Part shown: piece after piece, positions 14,967-22,245 of the stretch | Layout: every line of letters begins with the position of its first letter | Position numbering within the stretch: position 1 is the first letter of the stretch | Source: Chersky-840 sp036511675 | GTDB taxonomy: Bacteria; Actinomycetota; Acidimicrobiia; Acidimicrobiales; UBA8190 | Direction: 5' to 3' | Assembly (NCBI GenBank): GCA_036511675.1 | Contig: DATCBU010000087.1 | Coordinates: forward strand, 1-28,279 | Length of the DNA: 28,279 nucleotides | The notes under the pieces: generated by a model | Database searches by the model: none | What the model was told of the DNA's origin: nothing | The model's input: only the letters and a program-made list of their open reading frames with translations | Program-made: the position numbers and the translations under genes

Positions 14967-16085
14967 GTGCGCGTGGCGCTGTTGTGCCCCTACAGCCTGA
15001 GTCGGCCCGGCGGCGTGCAGGGTCAGGTGCTGGGCCTGGCTGCCGCCCTCGGTGCCGCCGGTCACGAGGCCGTCGTGCTCGCTCCCGCCGACGACGACCT
15101 CGAGGTGCCCGGTCTCGCGCCGGGCGCCGTGGTCCGGCTGGGTGGGTCGACGGGGCTGCGCGCCAACGGGTCGGTGGCCCCCGTGGCGCTGGGCCCGGGC
15201 GCGGCTGTGCGTGCCGTGCGCGCCGTGCGGGGCGGAGGATTTGACGTACTGCATCTGCACGAGCCCTTGGCGCCGGGCCCGGGCTACGCGTGTCTCCTGG
15301 CGTGCGCGCTGCCCAAGGTGGGGACCTTCCACCGTGCCGGCGCCAGCGTCGCCTACCGGTTGCTCGGCCCCGTGGCGCGCCCCATGGCCCGCCGATTGGC
15401 GGCGCGCTGTGCGGTGTCGGCCGAAGCCCGGGCCACGGCGCACCACGCCCTGGGCGGCAGCTACGAGATCATCGGCAACGGCGTCGACGTCGACCGTTTC
15501 TCCACCGCGCCCCCCGCGCCGACATCGGGGCCCACCGTGCTGTTCGTGGGGCGCCACGAGGAGCGCAAGGGGCTCGGTGTCCTCCTCGAAGCGATCTCTC
15601 GGCTCGAGCCCGGTCTCGACCTGACGGTGTGGGTGGCGGGGGAGGGCCCCGACACCGAGTCGCTGCGGCGGCGCCATGGGGCCGACGAACGCCTGGTGTG
15701 GCTGGGCCGGATAGACGATGCGGCCCTGGCGTCGCGTCTCGCCGGGGCCCACGCCCTGTGCGCACCGGCGCTGCGGGGCGAGTCCTTCGGCGTGGTCCTG
15801 CTCGAGGCCATGGCGGCCCGGGCCGCCGTCGTGGCGAGCGACCTCCCCGGATTCGCGGCGGTGGTAGCAGGCCACGGCGTCCTCGTGCCCCCCGGCGATG
15901 TCACCGCCCTGGCCCGCGCCGTGGAGACCGTGGCCCGCGATGCGGCGACGGGGACGGGGTGGTGTGCGCCGGCCGCTCTCGACGCCGCCTTCGCCCACGC
16001 CTCGCAGTGGTCGATGCCCACGATGGCCGAGCGGTACCTGGCGGTCTACGAGCGGGTGCTGGCCGGGGAGCGGCTGGCGCGCTGA
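14967..16085 (+). CDS. pimA: Phosphatidylinositol alpha-mannosyltransferase (GT4)
   Basis: A GT4 GT-B glycosyltransferase of 372 residues. The start MRVALLCPYSLSRPGGVQGQV matches PimA, with PGGVQ as the glycine-rich acceptor and nucleotide loop. HLHEP and GTFHRAG (His122) mark the acceptor side. VLFVGRHEERKG places Arg196 and Lys201 at the donor diphosphate. GESFGVVLLEAMA is the EX7E motif, with Glu272 and Glu280. PimA transfers mannose from GDP-mannose to phosphatidylinositol, the first committed step of PIM synthesis at the cytoplasmic membrane face. GTG 14967 has GGAG five bases upstream. It ends the pgsA-acyltransferase-pimA unit and is followed by a strong GC hairpin. If this lineage does not make PIMs, a related PI-glycosyltransferase role would be the alternative. 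Confidence 0.88.
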   Translation: MRVALLCPYSLSRPGGVQGQVLGLAAALGAAGHEAVVLAPADDDLEVPGLAPGAVVRLGGSTGLRANGSVAPVALGPGAAVRAVRAVRGGGFDVLHLHEPLAPGPGYACLLACALPKVGTFHRAGASVAYRLLGPVARPMARRLAARCAVSAEARATAHHALGGSYEIIGNGVDVDRFSTAPPAPTSGPTVLFVGRHEERKGLGVLLEAISRLEPGLDLTVWVAGEGPDTESLRRRHGADERLVWLGRIDDAALASRLAGAHALCAPALRGESFGVVLLEAMAARAAVVASDLPGFAAVVAGHGVLVPPGDVTALARAVETVARDAATGTGWCAPAALDAAFAHASQWSMPTMAERYLAVYERVLAGERLAR

Positions 16086-16090
16086 GCGCG

Positions 16091-16116
16091 GGCCCCGGGA
16101 CGGGGTCCCCGGGGCC
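16091..16116 (+). terminator. Strong GC hairpin after pimA (possible terminator, no U-tract)
   Basis: GGCCCC at 16091-16096 pairs with GGGGCC at 16111-16116. The inner GGGAC (16097-16101) pairs with GTCCC (16105-16109), leaving a GGG loop and one bulged C. That gives eleven pairs, ten of them G-C. There is no following T-run, so this is not a canonical intrinsic terminator, though T-poor hairpins are common in high-GC actinobacteria. It begins six bases after the pimA stop. Confidence 0.4.
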
Positions 16117-16117
16117 G

Positions 16118-16132
16118 TACACTTCGGAGCCA
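16118..16132 (+). promoter_or_regulatory. Candidate promoter -10 and short leader of the M48-like peptidase gene
   Basis: TACACT (16118-16123) fits the actinobacterial -10 and lies nine bases before ATG 16133. GGAG at 16126-16129 is only three bases from the ATG. Translation could therefore be leaderless or use a very tight ribosome binding site. The upstream hairpin at 16091-16116 covers the -35 region. Confidence 0.4.
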
Positions 16133-17401
16133 ATGGCCGCCACCCCTCCCACGCCGGGCTCGTCCCCGGGCCGGCGCCGTTCGGGATCAGGCCGTTCGGA
16201 ATCAGGATCTTCGGGATCAGGCCGCCCGGCGGCGGGCGGTTCGGGTTCGGGGGCCGGGCGCAGCGCCGGCGGGGACGGGCGGGGTTCGGGCGGGGGCCGC
16301 GGCGGATCGGCCGGCGGCGCCAACCGGTCGGGCTCGGGGGGCGGCGGGGGCGGTTCGAACGGGCGGCGGCGCGGGGGCGCGGGCCGCGGCTCGGGTGGCG
16401 GTGGTGCCCAGCAAGGTCGCGCCACCGGGGGTGGAGGAGGCGGCGGAGGGGCGCGCCCGGGGGGTCCCAACCGGGGCGGGAACCGCTCCGGGGGCCGACA
16501 CGGCGGTTCGGCCGCTCGGGACCGGACTCGAGAGACCATGCTCGTCGCCACCCCCGATACCGGGCCCGTGGCGGTGCCGGTCCCTCCCGGGACCAGAGGC
16601 GACACCGGCGAGTTCCACCACAACCGCCGCCGGGCCCTGCTCATCGCCGCCACGCCGGGAGCGGTCGTGCTCGTCGTGGTGGCCGTGGCCTTCCTGGCGG
16701 ACGGGCTCGACATCGTCGGTGTCGTGGCCGGCGTGGGCGCGGGGCTCGTGGTGTGGTTGACAGTGTGGCGCGGGGCGACGCGTTTCGTGGTGCGCTCGTT
16801 GGGAGCGCGTCCCGGTGGTGAGGAGGAGCTGGCTCGGGCCGAGAACCTCGTGGACGGGCTGTGCGCCACCATGGGCGTCGAACCACCCGACATCCTCGTC
16901 ATCGACGAGTGGACCCGCCAGGCGCTGGCGCTCGGCCGCAAGAGCGGCGCGGCCGTGCTGGTGGTGACCTCGGGACTGCTCGACGCACTCGATCCGGTGT
17001 GTCTCGAGGGAGTGCTGGCCCACGAGCTCGTGCACGTGAAACGCGCCGACGTCGCGCCGGCGACGATGGCGGCCGCCATCATGCTCCCCCTGGCCACGTT
17101 CTTCCCCGTGTCGGGCCTTGTCCACTCCCTGGCGGGTCGAGGGCGCGAGTTCAGGACCGACCGCCTCGCTGTGGCGGTGACGCGGTTCCCCCCCGGACTG
17201 CGTGACGCGCTCGTGCTCATGGCCGAGGGCCCCGGGCCCCGGTCCCCCTCGCCGCTCACCCGACGCAGCGTGGCGCGCACCACGCGCTGGTTGTGGACCG
17301 TGGCACTGCCCGAGACACCGGGCGGCGACGTGATGCGCTGGAACGTCGTCGACGAGCTCGACGCGCCCGCCCTGCGCGTCTCGTCGCTGGCCGAATGGTG
17401 A
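16133..17401 (+). CDS. M48-like membrane zinc metalloprotease with Gly/Arg/Ser-rich N-terminus
   Basis: A 422-residue protein. The zinc site is HELVH (His297, Glu298, His301) in CLEGVLAHELVHVKRADV. The third ligand is probably Glu339 in GREFRTDRLAVAVTRF, the position of the M48 ExxxD motif. Two transmembrane helices precede the protease (ALLIAATPGAVVLVVVAVAFL and IVGVVAGVGAGLVVWLTVW), and a third hydrophobic stretch follows (MAAAIMLPLATFFPVSGLV). This is the HtpX-like plan of a membrane protease with a cytoplasmic active site. Unusually, residues 1-135 are low-complexity Gly, Ser and Arg with RGG-like runs and no hydrophobic segment. ATG 16133 follows a promoter-like TACACT and GGAG; ATG 16538 would remove the whole low-complexity part. 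Substrates are unknown; the family degrades misfolded membrane proteins. It lies between pimA and pdxS, where mycobacteria have other genes. Confidence 0.82.
   Translation: MAATPPTPGSSPGRRRSGSGRSESGSSGSGRPAAGGSGSGAGRSAGGDGRGSGGGRGGSAGGANRSGSGGGGGGSNGRRRGGAGRGSGGGGAQQGRATGGGGGGGGARPGGPNRGGNRSGGRHGGSAARDRTRETMLVATPDTGPVAVPVPPGTRGDTGEFHHNRRRALLIAATPGAVVLVVVAVAFLADGLDIVGVVAGVGAGLVVWLTVWRGATRFVVRSLGARPGGEEELARAENLVDGLCATMGVEPPDILVIDEWTRQALALGRKSGAAVLVVTSGLLDALDPVCLEGVLAHELVHVKRADVAPATMAAAIMLPLATFFPVSGLVHSLAGRGREFRTDRLAVAVTRFPPGLRDALVLMAEGPGPRSPSPLTRRSVARTTRWLWTVALPETPGGDVMRWNVVDELDAPALRVSSLAEW
16180..16224 (+). repeat. Three tandem 15-base repeats in the peptidase N-terminus
   Basis: Units at 16180-16194, 16195-16209 and 16210-16224. 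Units 1 and 3 are identical (TTCGGGATCAGGCCG) and unit 2 differs at three positions (TTCGGAATCAGGATC). They encode SGSGR, SESGS and SGSGR-like pentapeptides and lie in frame in a Gly/Ser/Arg-rich region. Confidence 0.85.
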
Positions 17402-17447
17402 GGACGAGGCTCATCTAGGCCCCGGCGGGGCGGCCGATCTCCGGGAG

Positions 17448-17459
17448 TAGACTGCCCGC
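17448..17459 (+). promoter_or_regulatory. Leaderless promoter -10 for pdxS
   Basis: TAGACT at 17448-17453 is followed by six bases and then the ATG at 17460, so transcription would start at the start codon. The nearest purine-rich stretch (GGGAG, 17443-17447) is too far for a normal ribosome binding site. A short GC hairpin (GCCCC 17419-17423 with GGGGC 17427-17431) lies between the peptidase stop and this element. Confidence 0.5.
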
Positions 17460-18443
17460 ATGGAGGACGCGCCCACCGCACCGTCGACCTCGGCACCGCC
17501 CACGTCGGCCCTCTCGACGTCGGCACCCGGCTCGGACCACACCGCCGGGGAGGCTCCGTCGGGCACTCGCCACACGGGGACCTTCGCGGTGAAGCGCGGC
17601 CTGGCCGACATGCTGCGGGGCGGCGTGATCATGGACGTGGTCACCGCCGAGCACGCCCGACTCGCCGAGGACGCCGGCGCGGTGTCGGTCATGGCCCTCG
17701 AACGCGTCCCGTCGGACATCCGGGCCCAGGGCGGGGTGGCCCGCATGAGTGACCCCGCGCTGATCGAGGCCATCCAGCGCGCTGTGACCATCCCGGTGAT
17801 GGCCAAGGCCCGCATCGGCCACTTCGCCGAGGCCCAGATCCTCGAGGCCCTAGACGTCGACTACATCGACGAGAGCGAGGTCCTGACGCCCGCCGACGAA
17901 GCGCATCACATCGACAAGCGCGCCTTTCGCGTCCCCTTCGTCTGTGGCGCCACCAACCTCGGTGAAGCGCTGCGTCGAATCTCGGAAGGCGCGGCGCTGA
18001 TCCGGTCCAAGGGCGAGGCCGGTACCGGCAACATCGTCGAGGCCGTGCGCCATCTCCGTTCCATCCTGGGAGACATCGGCAAGCTCACCCAGGCCGACGC
18101 GGCCGAGCGCTACGCCTGGGCCAAGCAGCTCGCCGCGCCCATCGACCTCGTCCACGAGGTGGCCGACACCGGCACGCTTCCCGTGCCCCTTTTCTGTGCG
18201 GGCGGCATCGCCACTCCGGCCGATGCCGCCCTGGTGATGCAGCTCGGGGCCCAGGCGGTCTTCGTGGGATCGGGGATCTTCAAGAGCGAGGATCCGGCCC
18301 GACGGGCGCGCGCCATCGTCGAGGCCACCACGCATTTCGACGACGCCCAGATCGTGGCCAAGGTGAGTCGGGGGCTCGGTGCCTCGATGCCCGGCCTCGA
18401 AGTGGCCGGGCTCGAACAGCGCCTGGCCGACCGCGGTTGGTAG
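17460..18443 (+). CDS. pdxS: Pyridoxal 5'-phosphate synthase lyase subunit PdxS
   Basis: A 327-residue PdxS/SNZ (beta/alpha)8 barrel. With PdxT-supplied ammonia it makes PLP from ribose 5-phosphate and glyceraldehyde 3-phosphate. The conserved core begins at GTFAVKRGLADMLRGGVIMDV (Asp59). The sugar-binding catalytic lysine is Lys116 in PVMAKARIGH, and the second is Lys184 in LIRSKGEAGTGN. The phosphate-binding FCAGGIATPADA and VFVGSGIFKSEDP segments are intact. The N-terminus carries about 38 extra residues rich in Ser, Thr, Ala and Pro before the core. Most family members start only a few residues before it. ATG 17460 is supported by the leaderless -10 just upstream. pdxT follows after 34 bases, the usual pairing. 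Confidence 0.97.
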   Translation: MEDAPTAPSTSAPPTSALSTSAPGSDHTAGEAPSGTRHTGTFAVKRGLADMLRGGVIMDVVTAEHARLAEDAGAVSVMALERVPSDIRAQGGVARMSDPALIEAIQRAVTIPVMAKARIGHFAEAQILEALDVDYIDESEVLTPADEAHHIDKRAFRVPFVCGATNLGEALRRISEGAALIRSKGEAGTGNIVEAVRHLRSILGDIGKLTQADAAERYAWAKQLAAPIDLVHEVADTGTLPVPLFCAGGIATPADAALVMQLGAQAVFVGSGIFKSEDPARRARAIVEATTHFDDAQIVAKVSRGLGASMPGLEVAGLEQRLADRGW

Positions 18444-18477
18444 CCCGTGTCCCGACGCGCCGCCGAGGTGCCTCCAG

Positions 18478-19110
18478 GTGGATGTCGGCATCCTCGCTCT
18501 GCAGGGCGACGTCGCTGAGCACCGCGCCGCGCTGAACGAGATCGGGGTGGCGCCCCGACTGGTGCGGCGCCCCGAGGACCTCGCCGGGCTCGACGGCATC
18601 ATCCTCCCCGGGGGCGAGTCGACCACCATGTCGATGCTGCTCGAGTCCTCGGGTTTGGCCGACCCGCTGGGCAAGGAGCTCGCCGCCGGGCTCCCCGCCC
18701 TCGGGACCTGTGCCGGGATGATCCTGCTCGCCGCACACGCTGTCGACGGGCGCCCCGACCAGCGCTGTTACGGTGCCATCGACATCACGGTGCGGCGCAA
18801 CGGCTTCGGACGTCAGCTCGAATCCTTCGAGTGCGACCTCGATGTCGCCGTCCTGGCCGGAGGCCCGTTGCGGGCCGTGTTCATCAGGGCGCCGCTGGTC
18901 GAGGCGAACGGTCCCGACGTGGAAGTGCTCGCCACGTTGGACCAGGCCGACGGGGCGCCCCGGGGCGAGGTGCCGGTCCTCGGCGACGGTCCGGCGGTGC
19001 CGGTGCTGTGTCGGCAGGGGGCGGTGCTGGTGGCCGCCTTTCATCCCGAGCTCACCCCCGATCGACGCGTCCACCGGCTGTTCGCGTCGATGATCGATGC
19101 GCGGCGATGA
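18478..19110 (+). CDS. pdxT: Pyridoxal 5'-phosphate synthase glutaminase subunit PdxT
   Basis: A class I glutamine amidotransferase of 210 residues that hydrolyses glutamine and passes ammonia to PdxS. The N-terminal VGILALQGDVAEHRAAL and the oxyanion strand ILPGGESTTMSML are typical of PdxT. The nucleophile is Cys78 in LGTCAGMILLA. His189 and Glu191 in AAFHPELTPD complete the triad. GTG 18478 is chosen because GAGG lies nine bases upstream and because the conserved DVGILALQGD begins immediately after. The open frame runs further upstream but overlaps the end of pdxS with no homology. Spacing to pdxS is 34 bases and to yebC 35 bases. Confidence 0.96.
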   Translation: MDVGILALQGDVAEHRAALNEIGVAPRLVRRPEDLAGLDGIILPGGESTTMSMLLESSGLADPLGKELAAGLPALGTCAGMILLAAHAVDGRPDQRCYGAIDITVRRNGFGRQLESFECDLDVAVLAGGPLRAVFIRAPLVEANGPDVEVLATLDQADGAPRGEVPVLGDGPAVPVLCRQGAVLVAAFHPELTPDRRVHRLFASMIDARR

Positions 19111-19145
19111 TCGAGAACAGAAGAATCGGAGAAGGACGGTAGGAG

Positions 19146-19898
19146 ATGTCAGGCCATTCGAAATGGGCGACGACCAAGCACCGCAAGGCGGCCGTCGACA
19201 AGGTCAAGGCGAAGGTGTTCGCCAAACTCATCCGCCAGCTCGAGGTGGCGGCGCGCGAGGGCGGTGGGGACGTCACCACCAACGCCACCTTGCGCACCAT
19301 GTTCGAGAAGGCGCGCGCCGCCTCGCTCCCCATGGACAAGATCGAGCGGGCCATCAAGCGGGGGACGGGCGAGCTCGAGGGCGTGCACTACGAAGAGGTG
19401 TCCTACGAGGGGTACGCGCCCAGTGGTGTGGCCATCATCGTCGACTGCCTCACCGACAACCGCAACCGGACCGGGGCCGAGATCCGCAACGTTTTCACCC
19501 GCAACGGCGGGTCGATGGCCGAGCCCGGCGCGGTGGGGTGGCAGTTCGCCCGCAAGGGGGTGATCGTGCTCCCGGCGTCGTTCGACGAGGACAAGATCAT
19601 GGAGGTGGCCGTGGAGGCAGGTGCGGAGGACCTGGCCGCCGAAGGTGACCAGTGGGTCGTCACCTGCGCGCCGCAGGACCTCAACGCCGTGCGCGACGCC
19701 CTCGACACCGCGGGGATGGCGCCGGAGTCGGCCGAGATGGCCATGGTGCCCTCCACCACGGTCCCGGTGACCGAGGAGGGCCAGGTCCGGCGGGTCCTGC
19801 GACTCCTCGAGGCCCTCGACGACGACGACGACGTGCAGAACGTCTGGTCCAACTTCGACACCCCCGACGAGGTGCTGGCGGCGGCCGCCTCCGACTGA
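19146..19898 (+). CDS. yebC: YebC/PmpR family protein (TACO1-like)
   Basis: A 250-residue protein with the standard start MSGHSKWATTKHRKAAVDK. Further family segments are FAKLIRQLEVAAREGG, MDKIERAIKRGTGE, YEEVSYEGYAPSGVAIIVDCLTDNRNRT, EIRNVFTRNGGSMAEPGAVGWQF and a C-terminal LEALDDDDDVQNVWSNFD. YebC proteins were long described as DNA-binding regulators. More recent work ties the family (including mitochondrial TACO1) to relief of ribosome stalling at proline-rich sequences, so a translation role is plausible. ATG 19146 has AAGGA nine bases upstream. It lies in the conserved actinobacterial position between pdxT and ruvC. Confidence 0.95.
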   Translation: MSGHSKWATTKHRKAAVDKVKAKVFAKLIRQLEVAAREGGGDVTTNATLRTMFEKARAASLPMDKIERAIKRGTGELEGVHYEEVSYEGYAPSGVAIIVDCLTDNRNRTGAEIRNVFTRNGGSMAEPGAVGWQFARKGVIVLPASFDEDKIMEVAVEAGAEDLAAEGDQWVVTCAPQDLNAVRDALDTAGMAPESAEMAMVPSTTVPVTEEGQVRRVLRLLEALDDDDDVQNVWSNFDTPDEVLAAAASD

Positions 19899-19931
19899 GG
19901 TCGTATCCACCTGCGACGCGCGCCTCCTGGC

Positions 19932-19944
19932 TAGAGTCGAACGC
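19932..19944 (+). promoter_or_regulatory. Leaderless promoter -10 for ruvC
   Basis: TAGAGT at 19932-19937 is followed by seven bases and then the GTG at 19945. There is no Shine-Dalgarno sequence in the 46-base gap after yebC. This would be the promoter of the ruvCAB unit. CTGCGA (19911-19916) is a poor -35 candidate with a 15-base spacer. Confidence 0.5.
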
Positions 19945-20457
19945 GTGTTCGTCCTGGGTATCGACCCCGGGCTGTCCCGTTGCGGGTACGGCGTGGTGCG
20001 GCAGTACGGGAGCGACCTCACCGCCATGGCCGGCGGGGTCGTGACCACCGAACCCGAGCTCCCGCTCCAGGAACGCCTGCACGTGCTGTTCACCGAGCTC
20101 CGGGCTCTGGTAGCCGAGACGCGGCCCGATGCCGTGGTCGTCGAGCGCGTGTTCTTCCAGACCAACGTCCGCACCGCCATGGCCACGGGCCAGGCCGGCG
20201 GCGTGGCGCTGCTGGTGGCGGCGGAGGCGGGATGCGAGGTCGCGCAGTACAGCGCCAACGAGGTGAAGCAGGCCGTCGTCGGATTCGGCGGGGCCACCAA
20301 GGACCAGGTCCAGAGGATGGTGGCGGCCCTGTTGGGCCTGGCCGAGCCGCCCAAGCCCCCGGACGTGGCCGACGCGCTGGCACTGGCGGTCTGTCACCTC
20401 ACCGCCCAGCCCCTGCGCCGGGCCATCGAGGCGGCCGGGTCGGGGAGGCGGCCGTGA
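19945..20457 (+). CDS. ruvC: Crossover junction endodeoxyribonuclease RuvC
   Basis: A 170-residue RNase H-fold nuclease that resolves Holliday junctions. The four acidic catalytic residues are present: Asp7 (LGIDPGLSRCGYG), Glu67 (VVVERVFFQTN), and Asp140 and Asp143 (PPDVADALALAVCH). The YSANEVKQAVVGFGGATKDQVQ segment is the standard DNA-binding and dimer part. The GTG at 19945 gives the canonical short N-terminus. The TGA overlaps the ruvA GTG (GTGA), so the resolvasome genes are translationally coupled in the order CAB usual for actinobacteria. Confidence 0.97.
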   Translation: MFVLGIDPGLSRCGYGVVRQYGSDLTAMAGGVVTTEPELPLQERLHVLFTELRALVAETRPDAVVVERVFFQTNVRTAMATGQAGGVALLVAAEAGCEVAQYSANEVKQAVVGFGGATKDQVQRMVAALLGLAEPPKPPDVADALALAVCHLTAQPLRRAIEAAGSGRRP

Positions 20458-21053
20458 TCGGCTGGCTCCGAGGGGAGCTCGTCAGCCGGAGCCCCGAGGG
20501 CGAGCTCATCGTGGACGTGGCCGGGGTCGGGTACCGCCTCACCGTGTCGCCCACGCTGCTTGCCGCGGTGGGCGAACGCGGTGCTCCCGTCGAGCTGCAC
20601 GTGCACACCCATGTCCGTGAGGACGCCATCGTCCTCTACGGCTTCGCCACCACCGAGGAGCGGCGGTGCTTCGAGGCTCTGCTCGGTGCGCACGGGGTCG
20701 GCCCCGCCCTCGCCCTCGCCGTCCTCGGTGCCCTGCGCCCCCCCGACCTGATCCGGGCCGTGCTCGACGAGGACCTGGGAGCCTTGTGCACGGTGCCCGG
20801 CGTCGGTCGCAAGACCGCCGCCCGCCTCGTGCTCGACCTGCGCTCGCGTCTCGAGCTGCCCGCCTTCGCCGGGGACGGCGTGCCGGGCAGCCACGGCAGC
20901 CCCTCCGAGGCCCGGGGCGAGGTCCGGGCCGCGCTGGTCGAGCTGGGGTACGGGCCCGAGGAGATCCGACGCGCCCTCGAGGGTGGCCAGGAGGAGGCGA
21001 CGGTCGAAGAGCTCCTGCGCCAGGCGTTGCGGGAATTGGCCGGCGCACGGTGA
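20454..21053 (+). CDS. ruvA: Holliday junction branch migration protein RuvA
   Basis: A 199-residue protein whose tetramer binds the four-way junction. The N-terminal OB-fold starts MIGWLRGELVSRSPEGELIVDVAGVGYRL. Two helix-hairpin-helix motifs follow (LGAHGVGPALALAVLGAL and VPGVGRKTAARLVLDLR). A flexible Gly/Ser linker around GDGVPGSHGSPSEA leads to the C-terminal three-helix domain III (EVRAALVELGYGPEEIRRAL), which contacts RuvB. GTG 20454 overlaps the ruvC stop and has GGGAGG five bases upstream. Its own stop overlaps the ruvB GTG. Confidence 0.97.
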   Translation: MIGWLRGELVSRSPEGELIVDVAGVGYRLTVSPTLLAAVGERGAPVELHVHTHVREDAIVLYGFATTEERRCFEALLGAHGVGPALALAVLGALRPPDLIRAVLDEDLGALCTVPGVGRKTAARLVLDLRSRLELPAFAGDGVPGSHGSPSEARGEVRAALVELGYGPEEIRRALEGGQEEATVEELLRQALRELAGAR

Positions 21054-22171
21054 ACGGCCGGCGCGAGGTGCTGTCGGGTCCTCCTGACGTCGCCGGCCCG
21101 GGCCCGGGCGGCGGCGCCGCACCGGCGGGAGCAGACGAGGCCCTGGCGCGCCCGGTCAACCCGCTCCCCGACCCGTCCGAGTTCGCCGACGAAGCCCGCC
21201 TCCGGCCCCGGCACCTCGAGGAGTTCCACGGTCAGCCCCAGCTCACCGAACATCTCGAGATCGTGCTCGAGGCCGCCCGCCGACGCGAACAGCCCGTCGA
21301 CCATCTGTTGTTCGCCGGACCGCCCGGCCTGGGCAAGACGTCGCTGGCGGGCATCGTGGCGGCGGAGATGGGCGTCGGCCTGCGCATCACCTCAGGCCCC
21401 GCCCTGGTGCGGGCCGGAGATCTGGCCGCGCTGCTCACCGACCTGCAGCACGGGGATGTGTTGTTCATCGACGAGATCCACCGTCTGCCGCGTCCCGTCG
21501 AAGAGGTCCTGTACCCCGCCATGGAGGACTTCCAACTCGACATCCTCGTCGGCAAGGGGCCGACGGCGCGCTCGATCCGTCTCGACCTGCCCCGCTTCAC
21601 ACTCGTGGGTGCCACCACCCGCACGGGGTTGCTCACGAGCCCGTTGCGCGACCGCTTCGGCTTCGTGGGACGACTCGACCTCTACGCGGCCGAGGACCTG
21701 CAGGGCATCGTGGTGCGCTCGGCGGGCATTCTCGCCGTCGACGTGGAGCCCGAAGGTGCGCATCACATCGCCTCGCGGGCCCGGGGCACCCCTCGCATCG
21801 CCAACCGGCTCCTGCGTCGGGTACGCGACTTCGTGGAGGTGCGGGCCCAGGGTGCCATCACGGCCTCGCTGGCGCTCGAGGGCCTCGAGCTCTTCGGTGT
21901 CGACGAGCTCGGCCTCGACAAGGTCGACCGGGCCATCCTCGACGCGCTGTGCCGTCGATTCGACGGGCGGCCGGTCGGTCTCGTGACCCTGGCCCACTGT
22001 GTGGGTGAGGAGCCCGACACCGTCGAGGACGCCTACGAGCCCTATCTCCTCCAACAGGGGCTGCTCCAGCGCACCCCCCGGGGGCGGATGGCCACGCCCC
22101 GGGCCTTCGCCCACCTCGGGGAGGTCGCTCCCGGTGCCGAGCTGCAGGGAGTCGCCCCCACGCTGTGGTGA
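21050..22171 (+). CDS. ruvB: Holliday junction branch migration ATPase RuvB
   Basis: An AAA+ motor of 373 residues. Walker A is GPPGLGKT (90-97, Lys96) and Walker B is LFIDEIHRL (Asp141, Glu142). Sensor 1 is VGATTRTGLL, the arginine finger region SPLRDRFG, and sensor 2 RGTPRIANRLLRRVRDF. A C-terminal winged helix ends in LLQQGLLQRTPRGRMATPRAFAHL. These are complete. About 45 residues before the conserved EARLRPRHLEEFHGQ are Gly/Pro/Ala-rich, longer than the short N-terminus of most RuvB proteins. GTG 21050 overlaps the ruvA stop, and no later start upstream of the core has better support. RuvB hexamers drive branch migration with RuvA. Confidence 0.97.
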   Translation: MNGRREVLSGPPDVAGPGPGGGAAPAGADEALARPVNPLPDPSEFADEARLRPRHLEEFHGQPQLTEHLEIVLEAARRREQPVDHLLFAGPPGLGKTSLAGIVAAEMGVGLRITSGPALVRAGDLAALLTDLQHGDVLFIDEIHRLPRPVEEVLYPAMEDFQLDILVGKGPTARSIRLDLPRFTLVGATTRTGLLTSPLRDRFGFVGRLDLYAAEDLQGIVVRSAGILAVDVEPEGAHHIASRARGTPRIANRLLRRVRDFVEVRAQGAITASLALEGLELFGVDELGLDKVDRAILDALCRRFDGRPVGLVTLAHCVGEEPDTVEDAYEPYLLQQGLLQRTPRGRMATPRAFAHLGEVAPGAELQGVAPTLW

Positions 22172-22212
22172 GGCCGGCGTCGGGCTGCCGGGGCCGCCGG
22201 GGACCCCTGGAG

Positions 22213-22245
22213 TAACATCGGCCGTTCTCAAAGCCGGAGCCCGCC
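22213..22245 (+). promoter_or_regulatory. Promoter and leader of the yajC-secD-secF operon
   Basis: TAACAT (22213-22218) is a -10-like hexamer; transcription would begin near 22225. GGAG at 22236-22239 then stands six bases before an in-frame ATT at 22246. The only in-frame ATG/GTG/TTG codon that keeps part of the YajC membrane helix is TTG 22339, which has no ribosome binding site. Confidence 0.45.

Noticed and set aside
14454..16133. 559-codon minus-strand frame opposite the acyltransferase and pimA
   Set aside because: Both plus-strand genes carry complete catalytic motifs; the antisense translation resembles no protein family.
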